Positions 1 through 12,587 of a DNA stretch of 64,000 nucleotides are shown piece by piece. Below the pieces are notes generated by a model that worked only from the letters and a program-made list of their open reading frames with translations, ran no database searches and was not told the origin of the DNA. The stretch covers positions 372,001-436,000 of the forward strand of contig VIIQ02000592.1 of the NCBI GenBank assembly GCA_007449985.2, in the 5' to 3' direction. The DNA comes from Desmodesmus armatus (Eukaryota > Chlorophyta > Chlorophyceae > Sphaeropleales > Scenedesmaceae). The position numbers and the translations under genes were made by a program. Numbering within the stretch: the first letter of the stretch is position 1; every line of letters begins with the position of its first letter.

Positions 1-1900
1 CCACAGAGGGCCGGCCTTCGGCATGCGGCGCCGGTGCTGGCGACGACCCGGCTGCAGCACTGGCGGCTGCCTTCAGGCCAGCCAGGGCTGCTGCATAGCT
101 GCAACCAGGCCCTCCAGCAGGTCGTGCTGCTGGCTGCGCAGTGGTTGTGGTCGCGGCTGCTGCTGGTGCTGCTGCTGTGCTGGTTGCCACAGATGTGCCA
201 GCTGCTGGTGCTTGTGACACCACACGCACACCCGCTTTGCCTGCTGCCGGCCGCAGCGGGGCGCCAGCTGCTGCTCTGCCTGCCGACTGCTGCTGCCGTG
301 CCACCGCTGCTGCAGCACGCATCTGCAGCGTCAGCAGCTGCAGCTGGCGCCGCTTCTCCCTGAACTGCAGCCGTCGCTGCACGTAGTTGCCGTCAGGGAA
401 GGACAGGCGTGCTTCCAACTGCCGCCAGCTGGGCAGCTGCTGCCACCTGTTTGGCAGCATGTCCCCAAACTCAGCCACCAGCTGCTTGGCCAGCTGCGGC
501 GCCAGGTCTCCTGGCTTGATGCCCTGCGTGGCATCAGTGACGTCCCCACCAACAGCAACCTTGGGCGTGGCTGGCGATACAGGTGTGCTGCCGCTGCTGC
601 TGCTGAAGGTGCTGCGCAGCACATGCTGGTGGTCCTGCTGGCTGGCTGCAGGGCCTGCAGCAGCGTGAGGCTGCTGCTGCTGGCATGAGTGCTGCTGCTG
701 CTGTTGCCGCCAGACGCTCTGCACTGCTGACTCCAGCAGCGACTGCTGTGTGCTGGGAGCATGCTGCGCCAGACTCTGCAGGAGCCTGCACAGGTAGCCG
801 GGCTGGATGCAGTACAGGGCCTGCAGCTTGCTGCTGTTGTCCAGAAGCGCAACAGCTGCCTCAGGTGCTGCCTTGTACAGCTGGCTGAGCAGCTGGCTCT
901 GCTGCTGCTGCCGTGCCTGCAGCTCAGCAGCAGTGGCCGGCTGTGCCATGGCAGCGGTGGTCAGAGGGACCTCCTCCTGCAGGGCGGGCTGCTGCAACTG
1001 CAACTGCTGCTGCGGGTGGGGTGCATCGCTGCTGGGACCTGCCGCTGCTGATGCTGCTGCAGCAGCAAAAGACGTAGGACTCGCTGTGCTGCCGCAGCTG
1101 CTTCCAGACTGCCGCAACAGCTGCGGCACAGCAGCGCGCAGCTTGAGGGCCTGCTGCTCGTCTCCTGCAGCAGCGGCTGCCTGCTTGCTGCCTGCTCCCT
1201 TGCTGCCACCAGCAGCAGGGGTGTGGCTGTGGATGCCCCTAGCATTGGGGTTGGGGCAGTTGATGGCCTTGTGTCCCTGCTGCTTGCATAGGTTGCAGAT
1301 GATGCTGGGGCAGTCCAGCGCCTTGTGGCCCACCTGCTTGCACAGGTTGCACACGATGTTGGGGCACTCGGCATAGACGTGGCCGTACAGCCCACACTCG
1401 CGGCACTTGTAGCTCTTGCACAGGGGTGTGCTGGCAGAGATCTTGTGCTCCAGGGAGCCGCAGGCATGGCAGGCACGTGAGCACTCCTCCTCCGTGTGCC
1501 ACCACTTGCCGCAGCGGCTGCAATGGGGCTGCCTGCAGCGAGCAGCCAGGTGGCCCTTCATGCCACAGCGCCCGCACACTGCTGCCTTGCTGTGGCCACC
1601 CGCGCTGCTGCTGTTGTTGCTGCCTGCCTTATGGTGGCTGCTTTTGGCTGCGACTAGCTGCCAGCCGGCCTCATCCTGGTCATCAGTGGTGTCACCGTCG
1701 TCGTGCCACACCAGCGCGGCTGCGCCATTGCAGCTGGCGCCCGGGCTGCTGCTGCAGATGGGGGCCAGATGGTCCAAGCTGCTGGCAGCACTGTCAGAAC
1801 ACTCTGCATCATCTCCCTTGAGCCGCAGCCCCACACCGATGCGGTCAGAGCTGCTGGCACTGCTGCTGAGGAGCGCCTTGGTGGTGGTTGCAGGAGCCAT
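1..1900 (-). CDS. CCHC zinc-knuckle protein (CNBP/AIR-like), 3' end outside window
   Basis: The frame beginning at the ATG at 1900-1898 stays open for 633 codons to the window edge, so the stop lies outside. Residues 1-108 are Ser/Ala-rich and include an acidic patch (DDGDTTDDQDEAGWQ). Residues 109-215 hold a tight array of Cys/His motifs: CGRCGMKGHLAARC, CSRCGKWWHTEEEC, a diverged one starting CHACGSLEH, CRECGLYGHVYAEC, CNLCKQVGHKALDC and CNLCKQQGHKAINC. Five are canonical CX2CX4HX4C knuckles. The remainder is Gln/Ala-rich with one better-conserved looking block (LPSWRQLEARLSFPDGNYV) and a basic helix after it. Knuckle arrays of this kind bind single-stranded RNA or DNA (CNBP/Gis2, or Air1/2 of the TRAMP complex). 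Which of these it is cannot be settled here. No intron is needed within the window. Several shorter frames overlapping it are shadows. Confidence 0.85.
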   Translation of the reverse strand, partial: MAPATTTKALLSSSASSSDRIGVGLRLKGDDAECSDSAASSLDHLAPICSSSPGASCNGAAALVWHDDGDTTDDQDEAGWQLVAAKSSHHKAGSNNSSSAGGHSKAAVCGRCGMKGHLAARCRQPHCSRCGKWWHTEEECSRACHACGSLEHKISASTPLCKSYKCRECGLYGHVYAECPNIVCNLCKQVGHKALDCPSIICNLCKQQGHKAINCPNPNARGIHSHTPAAGGSKGAGSKQAAAAAGDEQQALKLRAAVPQLLRQSGSSCGSTASPTSFAAAAASAAAGPSSDAPHPQQQLQLQQPALQEEVPLTTAAMAQPATAAELQARQQQQSQLLSQLYKAAPEAAVALLDNSSKLQALYCIQPGYLCRLLQSLAQHAPSTQQSLLESAVQSVWRQQQQQHSCQQQQPHAAAGPAASQQDHQHVLRSTFSSSSGSTPVSPATPKVAVGGDVTDATQGIKPGDLAPQLAKQLVAEFGDMLPNRWQQLPSWRQLEARLSFPDGNYVQRRLQFREKRRQLQLLTLQMRAAAAVARQQQSAGRAAAGAPLRPAAGKAGVRVVSQAPAAGTSVATSTAAAPAAAATTTTAQPAARPAGGPGCSYAAALAGLKAAASAAAGSSPAPAPHAEGRPSV

Positions 1901-4900
1901 GCCGGCTGGTGGGCCAGCAGCGCATACAGGCACCCCTGCAATGCCTCCTGGGGCCGCCTACAGCATTTCACAGTGTTCCACCAACAAACGTCAGGGGTGC
2001 AGGTCGGGATTCTCTCAGGGGGGGGCATTGACCCCAGCCACAGTGGTTGCAGCTGCCTTGGTGGGGACAGGCCACCGCACGCAATTGCCCAGGAACGTGT
2101 CCTCGACGCTTACACACAGATCTGTCAGTGGGGCGAGGTCCAACGCTGTGCCGTCGACAAGAAGCTGGGGAAAAGCAGCTCGGCACGGCCATACTAGGAA
2201 GCAGTGGCTCAACGCTGCCCCTGGGCGCGTGGCCCGACGTCAACGGGCCTATTCATCCAACAGGTAATGCACAGAATTCATACCTTCCTTGTGGAGGGCT
2301 CCAGCTGCCCTAATCGAGGCTCTTCACTTCATTTCCGCTCACAGGCGACAGCTGCCTGCCTATTGGACAGCTGATATATGTCGACGTGTGCCCCACGTTT
2401 ACTGAAGGCGGTACCACTGAGACAGAGCTGCAGGTCCAGGGGCTGTGAACAGATCTCTGGCACACAGGCACACAGTGGAGACACACTACTGCACTCCTAT
2501 GGCAAGGAAAGGACTTGAAACTGCACTGGCAAAGCACCTGTCCTGTGCTGTGAGGCCAGATGCTTCAAGTTTGCTTTGGTGTCGAAGTTTCACAGCTCAA
2601 AACCACTGGGGTCAGCAGGCCAGCACGGCAACGCCAGAAAACAGCAGGACAGCAAAAAAGGCAGGATACGACGTCTCTGCAGCATGCCAACGAAGTTTAT
2701 AGCCTTCCACAGATTGGTCAACCAGGCACGGGGAGGTCGACAAACAGGCAATGAACACGTGTGATGCTGCTCATTTCAACACAAACCTCCTGATTTGCAT
2801 TGCTGCAGGCAATGAACGCGCGTGAACTGCCGGCAGCAGCAGCTTGGCTGCAGCAGCTCCGAGTCGCTGAGGGCCATCAAATGGCATAAAACAGCTCATC
2901 CAATGTAGTCGATGACGTGTGTGCGCCGCGCACACCCTGCACGGAGTTTCAGTTGCAAAGCTGCAGCACTGGGCACATTGCAAGCAAGTGTCCAAGGTTT
3001 GCTGCAAAGGGGCCAGAAACGGCCGTCGAATGGCAGACGTGCTTTGATTGTGCTTGATGACAGCGATCAGCTCCTTGCCAGCCTTGGGCACTGTGTGTGG
3101 CCACTGCAGTGGCCGCTGCAGCCAACATAGCATGCCTGGTGCGCTTGCTGCCTGCCGGTTGGAAAAACAGCGGCAGTCTGTGATGCACGCAGGGCAGCAG
3201 CCATGTCAGCAATACGCAACAAACAACAACAACAACACAGTTTGCCCTAGCGCTTGATTTGCCCACTGGGCTAGTAGCTAGGGCGTACCTGCTGAAAATG
3301 TTATGACTGGATGTGGGCTGTTGTGACAATTGCTCACCCTGCGGTCCAGCACAGGCAGGCGTGACTCACGGCTTTCAGCAGAGCCTCGCACTTGCTGTGA
3401 CAAATGATGCAGCTGCTGATAAACCAGCAGTATCAGTGCGGCAGGTGTTGTGGCAACCTGCTAGCTCTGACAAGCAGTTCTGCTGCTGTCAACAAGCTGA
3501 CATGACCCTGCAGCCACTAACACCAGACCAAGTTGGCACGCTTTGAGAGCATACCGGAAGCATCAGTGACTCGGGCCTGCATACTCCTCTGCCTGTCTGC
3601 TAAGGATGCAAGCTTTGCTGCTTACACATGGGGCCTGGCTGGAAAGAACAAAGCAACTGAAAACCCCTTGCACACGAGTGACCAGCTGACCCCTGCACAG
3701 GTTCGGTGGTCCTGATCCTCATCAGGTATTGATCAGCAGGCCTACTGTGCGCTTTGCGGATGCAAGGATACCCATGGGACCCTCGTAGAAGCTCGACTGT
3801 GCATCAATTGAGGCATGTCAGTCACTGAGTGCAGCAGAGACAACCTTGCAACCACCTGCACAGCACACCCTGGCACAGCCGCACTTTTCAGGTTCATGAT
3901 GTCCTCTCCTGGATCCCTGCAGGGATTTCACACTCTGCGCAAGTCAACTGCAAAAAAAACTCAGGCCGGGGGCCGGCGCATGCGGGTGGTTGACACTACT
4001 GTCACTGACAAAGATGATGTCTCCTGCAGCCGGGTGCACTGTGTAGTGCGAGCGCACTGGCCTGAGTCCTGTGCAGCTTCAGCGGAGGGTGTGTTCATGG
4101 CTGTCCAGCCTGTTGGAGTTCACCCTGCCTTCTGGCGACCTCCTGGTTGCTGCCATTCTGCCTGTTGGTAGAGTAGCATCCCATACATCACACAGCCTCA
4201 GGCTGTGATGCACGCAGGGTTAGCCGTGCTAATGAAGCTAGATCCCTCAGCTATGTTGACAATTGAGGGGGGGGGGCATGGGGAAGTTGGGGGCATGGGG
4301 AAGTTGGGGGGGGGGGGTGTACCAGGGGGGAGGGGCAGAGCAGCTACTGCCGGGCCACTGCGCCTCAAGATGTCAGAGCGTCAGGAGTCCTGACTCAGGA
4401 CGCCCTCAGGGCCTGATTCTTGAATCAAAGCAGCAACCGGCTAAGACCATACCATGCTCCATCAATCAAATCAGATCACAATCAGCATCAAGCTCAGGCC
4501 ATACACTGATGCCACACCCCAAGCACCATGACCTCATGTAGGCAATGCTGCATACACTGCAGCCAATGATGACATTGGACCAATCAACCTCAAAAAACAC
4601 AGATGTGACATGATTGAGGTCAGCGTGGCAACAGAAGGTTTGCGGTCAGTGCTGCTAGTGGATTATAAACGTCTTTTTCCGGGGCGGCATGTTGACCGTT
4701 GACCACATAACAGGGCCTATTACCGGCGCGGATACTGGTCAGGCAGGCTTCCTGCGTCGTTGTAAGGTTTCCGTAGTTTCCAAGACTCGTTTGCCTCGAT
4801 TGAGCACGCAGTAAAGAGATTAGCCCAGCACGCTTGGTTTGCCCCTCTTTCCTGGCTCCGTTCAGTGCGTCGTAGCCTGCTTGAGTTCTCAATATACCAA

Positions 4901-5019
4901 TAGAGCAATCGTTTTGCGGCACAGCGTACGCGCCTGGGTGCTAGCACCATCACCCTAGCTCCCGGCCTCTCCATTGCCGGCAGCGTCTACCGCCTGATCG
5001 TAGCCTGATCCACACACAG
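1901..5019. other. Intergenic region, no supported gene
   Basis: Only short open frames with no recognisable domains or splice-compatible partners. Contains CCAAT-like boxes around 4560-4600 and G-homopolymer runs around 4265-4330. It should hold the 5' flank of the zinc-knuckle gene (near 1901-2300) and of the coiled-coil gene (near 4600-5019). A 100-codon minus frame at 4620-4922 has no family resemblance and is not called. Confidence 0.5.
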
Positions 5020-6671
5020 ATGGCCCGTCTGATAGATAGCGGGGCTTGCTGTGAGCACCAGCACCGCACCAGCTCGCACCAGCACCAGCCATCCCCCCGG
5101 CCCGTGTTCTGGCAGCAAGCAGGCAAGCACACAGAAGGTAAGCGGTGCAAGGACGCATGTGAAAACCATCCTTTTCAAAGGCGACCATCCTCCGACGGTT
5201 TCGCGCACCGCTGTTTGTGATATATGCAGTTGGTGTTCCACCATCTCGAGCAAGCGTTGGCAGCTCTCGTGCTGGCGTCACTGCCGACTTGGGGTCGCAT
5301 ACATCCTCTCAGGAGCCCGTCTGTGCTGCACGAGGGCCTCGCCGTAGCCTGGATGCTGGGCGCCCTGCCCCTAGCCTGAAAGAGACCACCAGCAGCAGGC
5401 CACAAAGCATCAAGCAGCGGCTGCGGCAGCGCAGGTTCTCCTATGCCATGGGGGACTCCATTCCCCTGAGGACAATAAAGGAGTGCAGCAGGCAGGAGGA
5501 TGCTGTAGTGCAGCTGGATCAGCTCCCTGCAGCTCACAACAGCAAGCTGAGCCTGGACATCGAAAGCAGTTCAGTTATGCAGGCCTCAGCCGCAAGCAGC
5601 AGCTCCAGCAGCAGCTGCAGCAGTTATTGTGATTTGTGGCGCAGCCCCCAGGCGCCATCCAGCAGCACATGCTCGGTGGCCTGGAGCATCCACATCAGCA
5701 GCAGACAGACAGCCCTGCCGGTCTTTCAGCATGACCAGCAGCGGGTTGGCACCATGTCGAGCCTTATTCACACTCAGGCAGGCGTGCTGGCGCTGCTGCA
5801 GCACAGCACGGTCACACCTCACACCCAGCAGCGCCCCACACAGCACGACCTCTTGACAGACCACCAGCAGCAGCAGCACCGCCAGCGTAGCCAGCCTCGC
5901 CGGCAGTCTGCGCCACCCCAGGTCCTGCGTGTGCACGACCACGAGGGTTCCCACACCCTCACAGGGCTCAACCAGGAGCAGATCTGGCGCTACCTGCAGC
6001 AGCAGCGGTGCGAGCAGCTGGAGCAGCAGGACCGCTGGCGTGCGCAGGCACACCGGCTGCAGCAGGAGGAGGCAGACGAGCTGCAGTACTGGCAGCAGCA
6101 TGAGCACGAGTGGGCAGCCCTGCTGCAGCGCCTGCACGAGCTCAGCTACAGCACGGCAGACGCTGCAGCGGCTGACAGCAGGGTACAAGGGGACGAGCGC
6201 ATGCAGTGCACGCTGGAGCACTGGTGGGCAGGTCAGCACAGGGACGCTTTGGTTGTCCTGCAGCAGATCGAGGCTGAGCTGCATGAGATAGAGGCAACGC
6301 ACAAGCGGCTTGCTGCAGCGCGCGCTATCGCAGCACCTGGCAGTGCTGCTGCGCTGGCCTGTGAGTCTGCTCTCCTGCAGCATCAGGCAGTGCTGCAGCA
6401 GGCCCTAGCAGCGAGGGCGGACATTGCTGCCGCAGTGTCGGAGGCAGCAACAGCACTGAGCGGCGACTGCAGGGAGTATGTGCAGCGCGAGGAGTATGTG
6501 CACCCTTCGTATGAGGGCGCAGAGGCGGGCAGCGTGGATGAGTATGATGGGGCGCGCTTTGACTTCAGTTGGGAGGGCTTTGAAGACGAGCACCTGCACC
6601 CTTCAGACACAGAAGCTCTCCCCCACCCCCAGGCGCTGCTCCAGCACTTTGGGCACTACGCCATCATCTGA
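5020..6671 (+). CDS. Gln-rich coiled-coil protein of unknown function
   Basis: Exons 5020-5137 and 5230-6671; intron 5138-5229 (92 bp, GAAG|GTAAGC ... ATGCAG|TT). The junction restores a Val codon in frame and removes an upstream stop, giving 519 residues. Exon 1 starts MARLIDSGACCEHQH. The N-terminal half is Ser/Gln-rich and low complexity. From about residue 285 the protein becomes helical and charged, rich in Gln, Glu and Arg (for example QEQIWRYLQQQRCEQLEQQ), which predicts a coiled coil, then a second helical stretch (VVLQQIEAELHEIEATHKR). The C-terminus is acidic and aromatic (DEYDGARFDFSWEGFEDEH). I do not recognise the family. The stop is followed by a very long G/T-rich stretch, consistent with a long 3' UTR; the first TGTAA is at 8347-8351. 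Confidence 0.75.
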
Positions 6672-6858
6672 GGGTGGGTCGGGTACATGCATGGCGAGTT
6701 TGGTGTCCTGCGGGAAAGGCAAGAAGCAATTGCAACGCGGGCTAACCCTTGTTTGGGAAGTGACCAGCGTGGGGGTGTGACTGATTTGTGTGCGAGCAGC
6801 TGGCAGGAAGCTTGTGGGGAATGGGCTGTTACAGTTCCTGAACCACAACGCTGTGTTT

Positions 6859-7031
6859 TCTGTTGAGGATGTTATGGGTGTGGGGAGTTATCCTGTTGCG
6901 CGGGGTTTGGTGTGTGTCCCAGCATGTGTGCTGAGGACCTGGCGGTCTGTTGAGGATGTTACGGGTGCGGGGAGTTATTCTTTTGCCCGGGGTTTGGTAT
7001 GTGTCCCAGCATGTGTGCTGAGGACCTGGAG
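6859..7031 (+). repeat. Two-copy tandem repeat, 87-bp unit
   Basis: Unit 1 starts at 6859 and unit 2 at 6946; both begin TCTGTTGAGGATGTTA and end with CTGAGGACCTGG, differing at scattered bases. The 87-bp period is a multiple of three, so one frame repeats as a 29-residue peptide, but no other coding support exists. Confidence 0.8.
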
Positions 7032-7044
7032 CAGGTTGTAGGTG

Positions 7045-7220
7045 AGCCTTGGATGAGCTTGTGGTTATGGGAAGAGGTGTTGGGAAGAGCCGACACCATG
7101 GCTCGCAGGTTATGTGAGGCGGGATGGCAGGCGCGGAGTCGCATGAGCTTGTGGTCGTTTGAGGAGACGGTGGAACAAGGAGGTGGTGGAACAAGCCGGC
7201 ACCACGGTTCGCTGGTTATG
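7045..7220 (+). repeat. Diverged two-copy tandem repeat, about 90-bp unit
   Basis: ATGAGCTTGTGG occurs at about 7053 and 7143, each followed by similar G-rich text and a GGTTATGTGAG end. Copies are more diverged than the 87-bp pair just upstream. Confidence 0.6.
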
Positions 7221-10200
7221 TGAGAAGGCGCGGCACGGTGTCTGTATGGCAGGGCGGGGTGTCTCCTGTATCCCCTAGCAGGCACACTGCCTGTCTGAAG
7301 GGAGGCCTGTGTCACACATGCGGCATGGAGATCTGTCTTGGTTGCCGCATTCGCAGGCACGATGTCTGTTTGTGGATATGCCTGTGTGACACAGGCGTCA
7401 ACTGTCGTACGTAATGTGCAAGCAGGTCCTGTCCTGACCTGACACCCGCACTGTCTGGTTGTCAATCATCTCTTTAGCCGCTTGCTGCAGGACATCAGGT
7501 CACTGCTTGCCGGGGTTGTGGGGCCGATGGAATAAATGTTTGGCACGAACACCTTGGCAGTAACTGTCTGTGTGTGTCTTTGTGTGGTCTGGGGACTGCA
7601 GTGGGCAAAGAAGGCAGCTCATGCCGGTCGGGTCACGACAGGTGGTGCCCGGGGGTGGGCTATATGTCGGGGTGTGTAGTGTCTGTTGGCTGGCAGTAGA
7701 TTTGCCTGGCACAATGGCTCACTTGGCACCCGTTTGTTCCCTGTCAGATGCAACCCCCTGCTGAGTGTGTGCATGCTAGCACCCGTGGCACACCCAGCAC
7801 TGTCCCACCCTGGGGTGTGATCTTGGCTAATCGCTTCTGCTGCAGTGGATAGGCCGACGTGCGAGTCTCTGCTGCACGTGTTTCGGCTGAGCTGCAGCTC
7901 TCATTCCTTGGTGTGTGTTTGTGCCCTAGTGGCACTACCCATAAGGCATGCAGCCTACCACATGTGCTCGCTGTGCTCTACAGCTGCGCTGTTCGGTGGG
8001 ATGTTTCAACATAAGGTGCTAGGAGCAATCAAGGCCTGCACATAGCAGACTGCTGCAGCGCAGTGCCGGTCCAAGGCACCAAGGATACCAGTATATTGTG
8101 TCCAGCACGGTTACACTGATGTTGGGCGGTCCATTGCTGTGTGCGTTGCGCAGCTTATTTTGAGCAACTTCATGCTGTGTTGTTGTGCATGCATTTCAGT
8201 ACATACCTGAGTTGGATGGTCGGGTCCGGTTGGGTAGGAGGGTTCGATAGGGGGAGGATCGGGCCAACTTGCAGGCCCTAGGAAGGTGTGCGGAGGATTC
8301 TGGTGCTCTGCTGGTCTGCGTGTCCCACTGCACCATAGCAAGGCGCTGTAAGGGCCGTTGTGTGGTTGAGTTTAGGGTTCAGGCCCTACAATACTCACAA
8401 GAAGAAGCAGGCAGGACATAAGTTTCTGCCTGCACGTGTTTTGCTGTGTTGTGTGTCTGTGTGTGGGATGGAGTGGGTGGATGGCAGCCAACATGCAGCT
8501 GTACACATCCACAATGGGTTGTGTTGTGTTTTGTAGGGGTGTTGTCCTGGTTGTTCGTGGGTCCTCAGCTGATTTGTCACCCACCTGCCTTCCTGGCAGG
8601 TGGGTGGGTGGGTGGGTGTTTTCCTGGTATGCTGCTGCTTGTGCTTGCCATCCGCAGCAGCGGCTGCCATACGTTATGCCAGTGTGCTGCATTTGGTTTG
8701 GGTTGCCGTGATCTGTCAGGGCTGCGTTTTGCAGCCATACATGGAGCCCTGGAATGTCCATTGTGGTAAGCTGTCAGCACACGTGTGTGTGGGGTTCATC
8801 TAGTGGGAGGGCTGTGCCTCCTGCCCCCGTTCAGCAGTTGCTGGACCCGCCACCCCTCAGTATGCATGACTTGCCATCTGCTATCAGCTGCATGTGCTGA
8901 GGTGGTGCTGCAGTAGTGTCGACAGTGTGGTGTCACACTTATCAGCTGGATGCACACCCTGTCTTGCACATGCGCTTGTCCATGCCTGCCTTGCTCATTT
9001 ACATTCAGTGGTCTCCGGGCTGCATGGGCAGGCCTGCACTTGCTGTGTCTTGTGCTGAGCACCGAGCTACATCACGCAGTCTGTGTTTTGGCGCCAACAC
9101 ATCATCTCACCGGACTCACTGGTGCCTGTCTGTGCTGCTGGCCAGTTCTTGGGGTTGTTGGGGTTCTCTGCACTCTCTTTGAATTGTTGGCAGCTGCAGA
9201 CACCTACCAATGAGTCATAGTTTGTCATCACGTGTCTTGCAGCCACTTGTCAGCTTGTCAGCTTCCTCTGCTGGCCCTGTTAGCCCTGTCGCGTTTGTGT
9301 GGGTGTTGGTAGTGTTGTGCGCTGAGCTACATCACCACGCCGCCACTGTGGTGCGGTTGGCCAAAAGAACTGGCTTACATTGATGTTCCTGATACCCCAT
9401 GCTAAATAGGTCTTTGGCAGCTGTTGGTCCGATGGTGGCACCTTGTAAGGGTTGCTTCCAGGCAGCTGAATTACAGGTGTCTTCTTACAGGTATCTCGTT
9501 TGTAGTGGTCTCCAGGCTCTGGAGCCTTTGTGCAAGGCTTGTTTGCAGCGGCAGGCATATGGTGCACATGTGACATGCATGTGAGCGTTCTTCCTGATGG
9601 CTAGGTCAGCTCAGCACTGGCCGCAACTGAAGCAGGGCGTCTCGTGCCCAGTGTTCTTGAGAAAGGTCGCCTGGCTGGTGCCACAGCAACAGCGTGGGGG
9701 CTTGCACGCATGCTTGCTTTGGGGTTTGTTGTGTAGTTTGGACAAGTGTCTCTGCAATCATGCAGACATGTGGTCGCAACAGATAGCCCCAGGGCCTGCG
9801 CGCCCCTTGAGAGGATGCTTTGTAGCGGTTGAACCCCAGACGGTGTTACATCCAGCTCTCACATCCCCGAGGCGGATTTGTCCTGCCAAGTACTGCGCTG
9901 TAGGAGTGCCTTAGAGGATGAGCGGCTGGTGTGTTTATGGGTTTGCCTCTCAACACATGCTTCATGCTGTTTCATGCACCCTGCTGTGGCCTTGCTTGGC
10001 CATATGCATCCATGGCAGACCCCTACTGGCAGTGGCTGGGCTGAACCACAGGCAGCAGCCTGGGTGGGCCCCCACACTGCTCCCTAGTCCGGTTCCGTTC
10101 CTGCTGGCCAGCTGCCCTTGCTTGTTGATGTGTCCAGCACAACGCAGCATAGCTTGCGTGCTGATGTGATCAACACAACGTGGCATACGTAGTACACATT

Positions 10201-12587
10201 GCATGGCCGTGGCTGTGGCACGCTGTGTGCTGTTCCAATAAAATGTACATGGTGTGTGCAGGCAACCTGCTTGTGATCTGCATGCCTCTGTGCTTTGCGC
10301 TGTTGGTACTCCCTTATCCTTATAAGTAATATCCTGCGCTGCAGGCAGGCAGGTGGTTTTGGATATGTGTTATTGGGAAAAGGAGTGAATGAGTTGTTTG
10401 ATTGTGAAGCAGAAGGTTGAAGGGTGGCTGAAAGGGCTGGTGCACACGGCACATTGCCTGCATGCCAACCCCTCAGGGCATTTTGCTGTGTGTGCGGTTC
10501 ACTGCCAACAGCACAGGCTCACGGCGTCAGCAGATCTGTTGGGGATGTCTGGCGGGTGTTCCTCAACTGTGCTGTTGCTGCTGGTGTGAGCTCATGAGGA
10601 GCGGGCTGGCTGGTTGCTTACCATTTTGTTGTGGCCACCTGCCCTGGTTTTTATGTGAAATAACAGAGGGGGGAGGAGGCGCGGAAGCTCTTGGCTGGCC
10701 ACACGTACAGATAGAAGGTCCTGCGCAAGCCTTACTATCTTGGGTTTGAGGGGGCGAGCGGTGGCAACCACCCAATTGGGCGTGAGAGGTTTGTCAGGTG
10801 GTGTCCTGAGCTGGGGTTCACCCTCACCACCAACGTGCACAGGTGTGGATGAGATACTAGCATGGAGCTTGCTTGAGCGTGGTGATCTGATTTGCAGCGT
10901 CTAGTTTGGATCTTCTTTTCACTTAGTTTCATGTGCCTCTGCGGCAGCCCCGACCAAGCAAAGCCGTTGCATGAAGAGAACAATGCAGGCTTGCTTGGTC
11001 GCTTTTGCACAGCTGTTTCATACATGCACCCAGTTTGCAGGGGGCTTCAGTGTAATATGAGGGGGCTGCATTCGTGTTATGTTTGTCGCTGAGCTGGCAT
11101 GTGGCTGGCATGGCGTCTCATGGTGAGTGCTGCCAACCTGCGGCCAGGCCAGCAGCGGACGAGGCTGATGCGACATGTTATGCAGTGCAATGCTGGGCTG
11201 CAAGGCATGCAGTTTCTGAGCGTATGGGTTTGCTTGCTGACCGCCTATTGCCCACAAGGCCAGAGGTACTGTTGTGCCCATGTGTCAGGATCACAGATTT
11301 TGCTACTGGGACGCACTGTTTGGCCTCTTTACTTGGAGGGGAGCCGCCGAATGCTGTGTGGGGCTTGCGTCGCCAGAATGCCCCTGTGCGTGTTGCACCC
11401 TGCAAGGGCAACAGCGCTCCCAAAAGGCTTGAACCGTGATGTCACTGTACCCAGGTGCATCGTATCTCTCATGGGTACGACCTGTCGTGTACAGGACAAA
11501 GGAGGTGGTTAGCGGTTGTGCTGAGCTTGTGGTGTCTTCCCAAGCAGGTGGTAGTTGTTTGATCAAATGTACCACCACGGATGGCAGTCTGTTGCAGTGA
11601 TGCGACACGACATATAACATTGCTGGACGGAGGGTTTGCATGGCTTGGGCATAAGGTGGAAGCTGATATCTCATTCCAGCTGGCAGGAATCCAAGTCATG
11701 CTATGGGGTCACGTCGTGACATCATGGAGTGGATGGAATAAGTGTAACATACAAGGCATAAAGCATACTGCTGCAGTACACAGTACTGGGTTCTTTGTCT
11801 TTGGCGTGATGGAATAGTATATGTCTGAGTATGGACGCATGGCGTTTGTCCAGGGTGATGATGTCACATACATTCAAATCATGAGCAGCAACAACCATCC
11901 GGACCATTTGAGTGTCACCGCCGCACAGCCACACACAGCTACAGCACCATGTGAGACAGAAACAAGCTGGTCACAGGCAAGCAGTTGATGATGACACAGT
12001 GACAGTCACAGGTGCAGGAGCTGTCCAAACTTGCTCCGCAAACAAGTGTTACACACTGCCAGGCTGCTTCAACAGAGTGACAGAGGACAGCATCTGAAGT
12101 TGGCACTTACGACACAACCAAAAGTTGTGCCTGTCTGAGCTGAGCCCACAAAGTATGGCCGCCCTGATGTGCAACTAATCCCAACCACAGACGCAGGAGC
12201 TGCACACATACCCATGCAGGCACCTGCCCTGCTCGCATAGCATGAGTTGTGCTGACAACTAGACTTGAGTACCACAGCTGCTGTTGCATGGGGCTCTCCA
12301 CGCACCACCAGCTGCAGCCCTGTGGTGCCACACCACAGAAACTGCACAGTTTTTTTTGGGTTTACTGCACAGTGTCACAAGCACCTGCCCTACTCTTAGG
12401 GAGGAAAGTGACAGCTTCCAGCTGACCCAGAGTTCCATCGGCAGGCACTCCGTGTTTGATCACAAGGAGACTTTCCTCAAAGGGCTGTGACTGTGCCGCA
12501 GTCACCACCTCTTCGGATCCACCATACCCCCCGGTGCTGTAGGCACCCACCCCGGGGGTCTTCATAGTGACAGCATCCAGCTGTGCC

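Larger units (their letters stand above)
6672..12587. other. Long non-coding stretch; convergent 3' flanks
   Basis: About 5.9 kb with no convincing exon. From 6672 to roughly 11.7 kb the plus strand is G/T-rich, like the 3' UTRs and introns of plus-strand genes here. From roughly 11.8 kb to 12587 it becomes A/C-rich, matching the 3' UTR of the minus-strand UTP7 gene, with a TGTAA signal (minus) near 12048. Small tandem repeats occur at 6859-7220. A long 3' UTR, a non-coding RNA or an unrecognised fast-evolving plus-strand gene are all possible. Confidence 0.5.

Noticed and set aside
1416..2267. 283-codon plus-strand frame opposite the zinc-knuckle gene
   Set aside because: It is antisense to a conserved Cys/His motif array and has no domain of its own.
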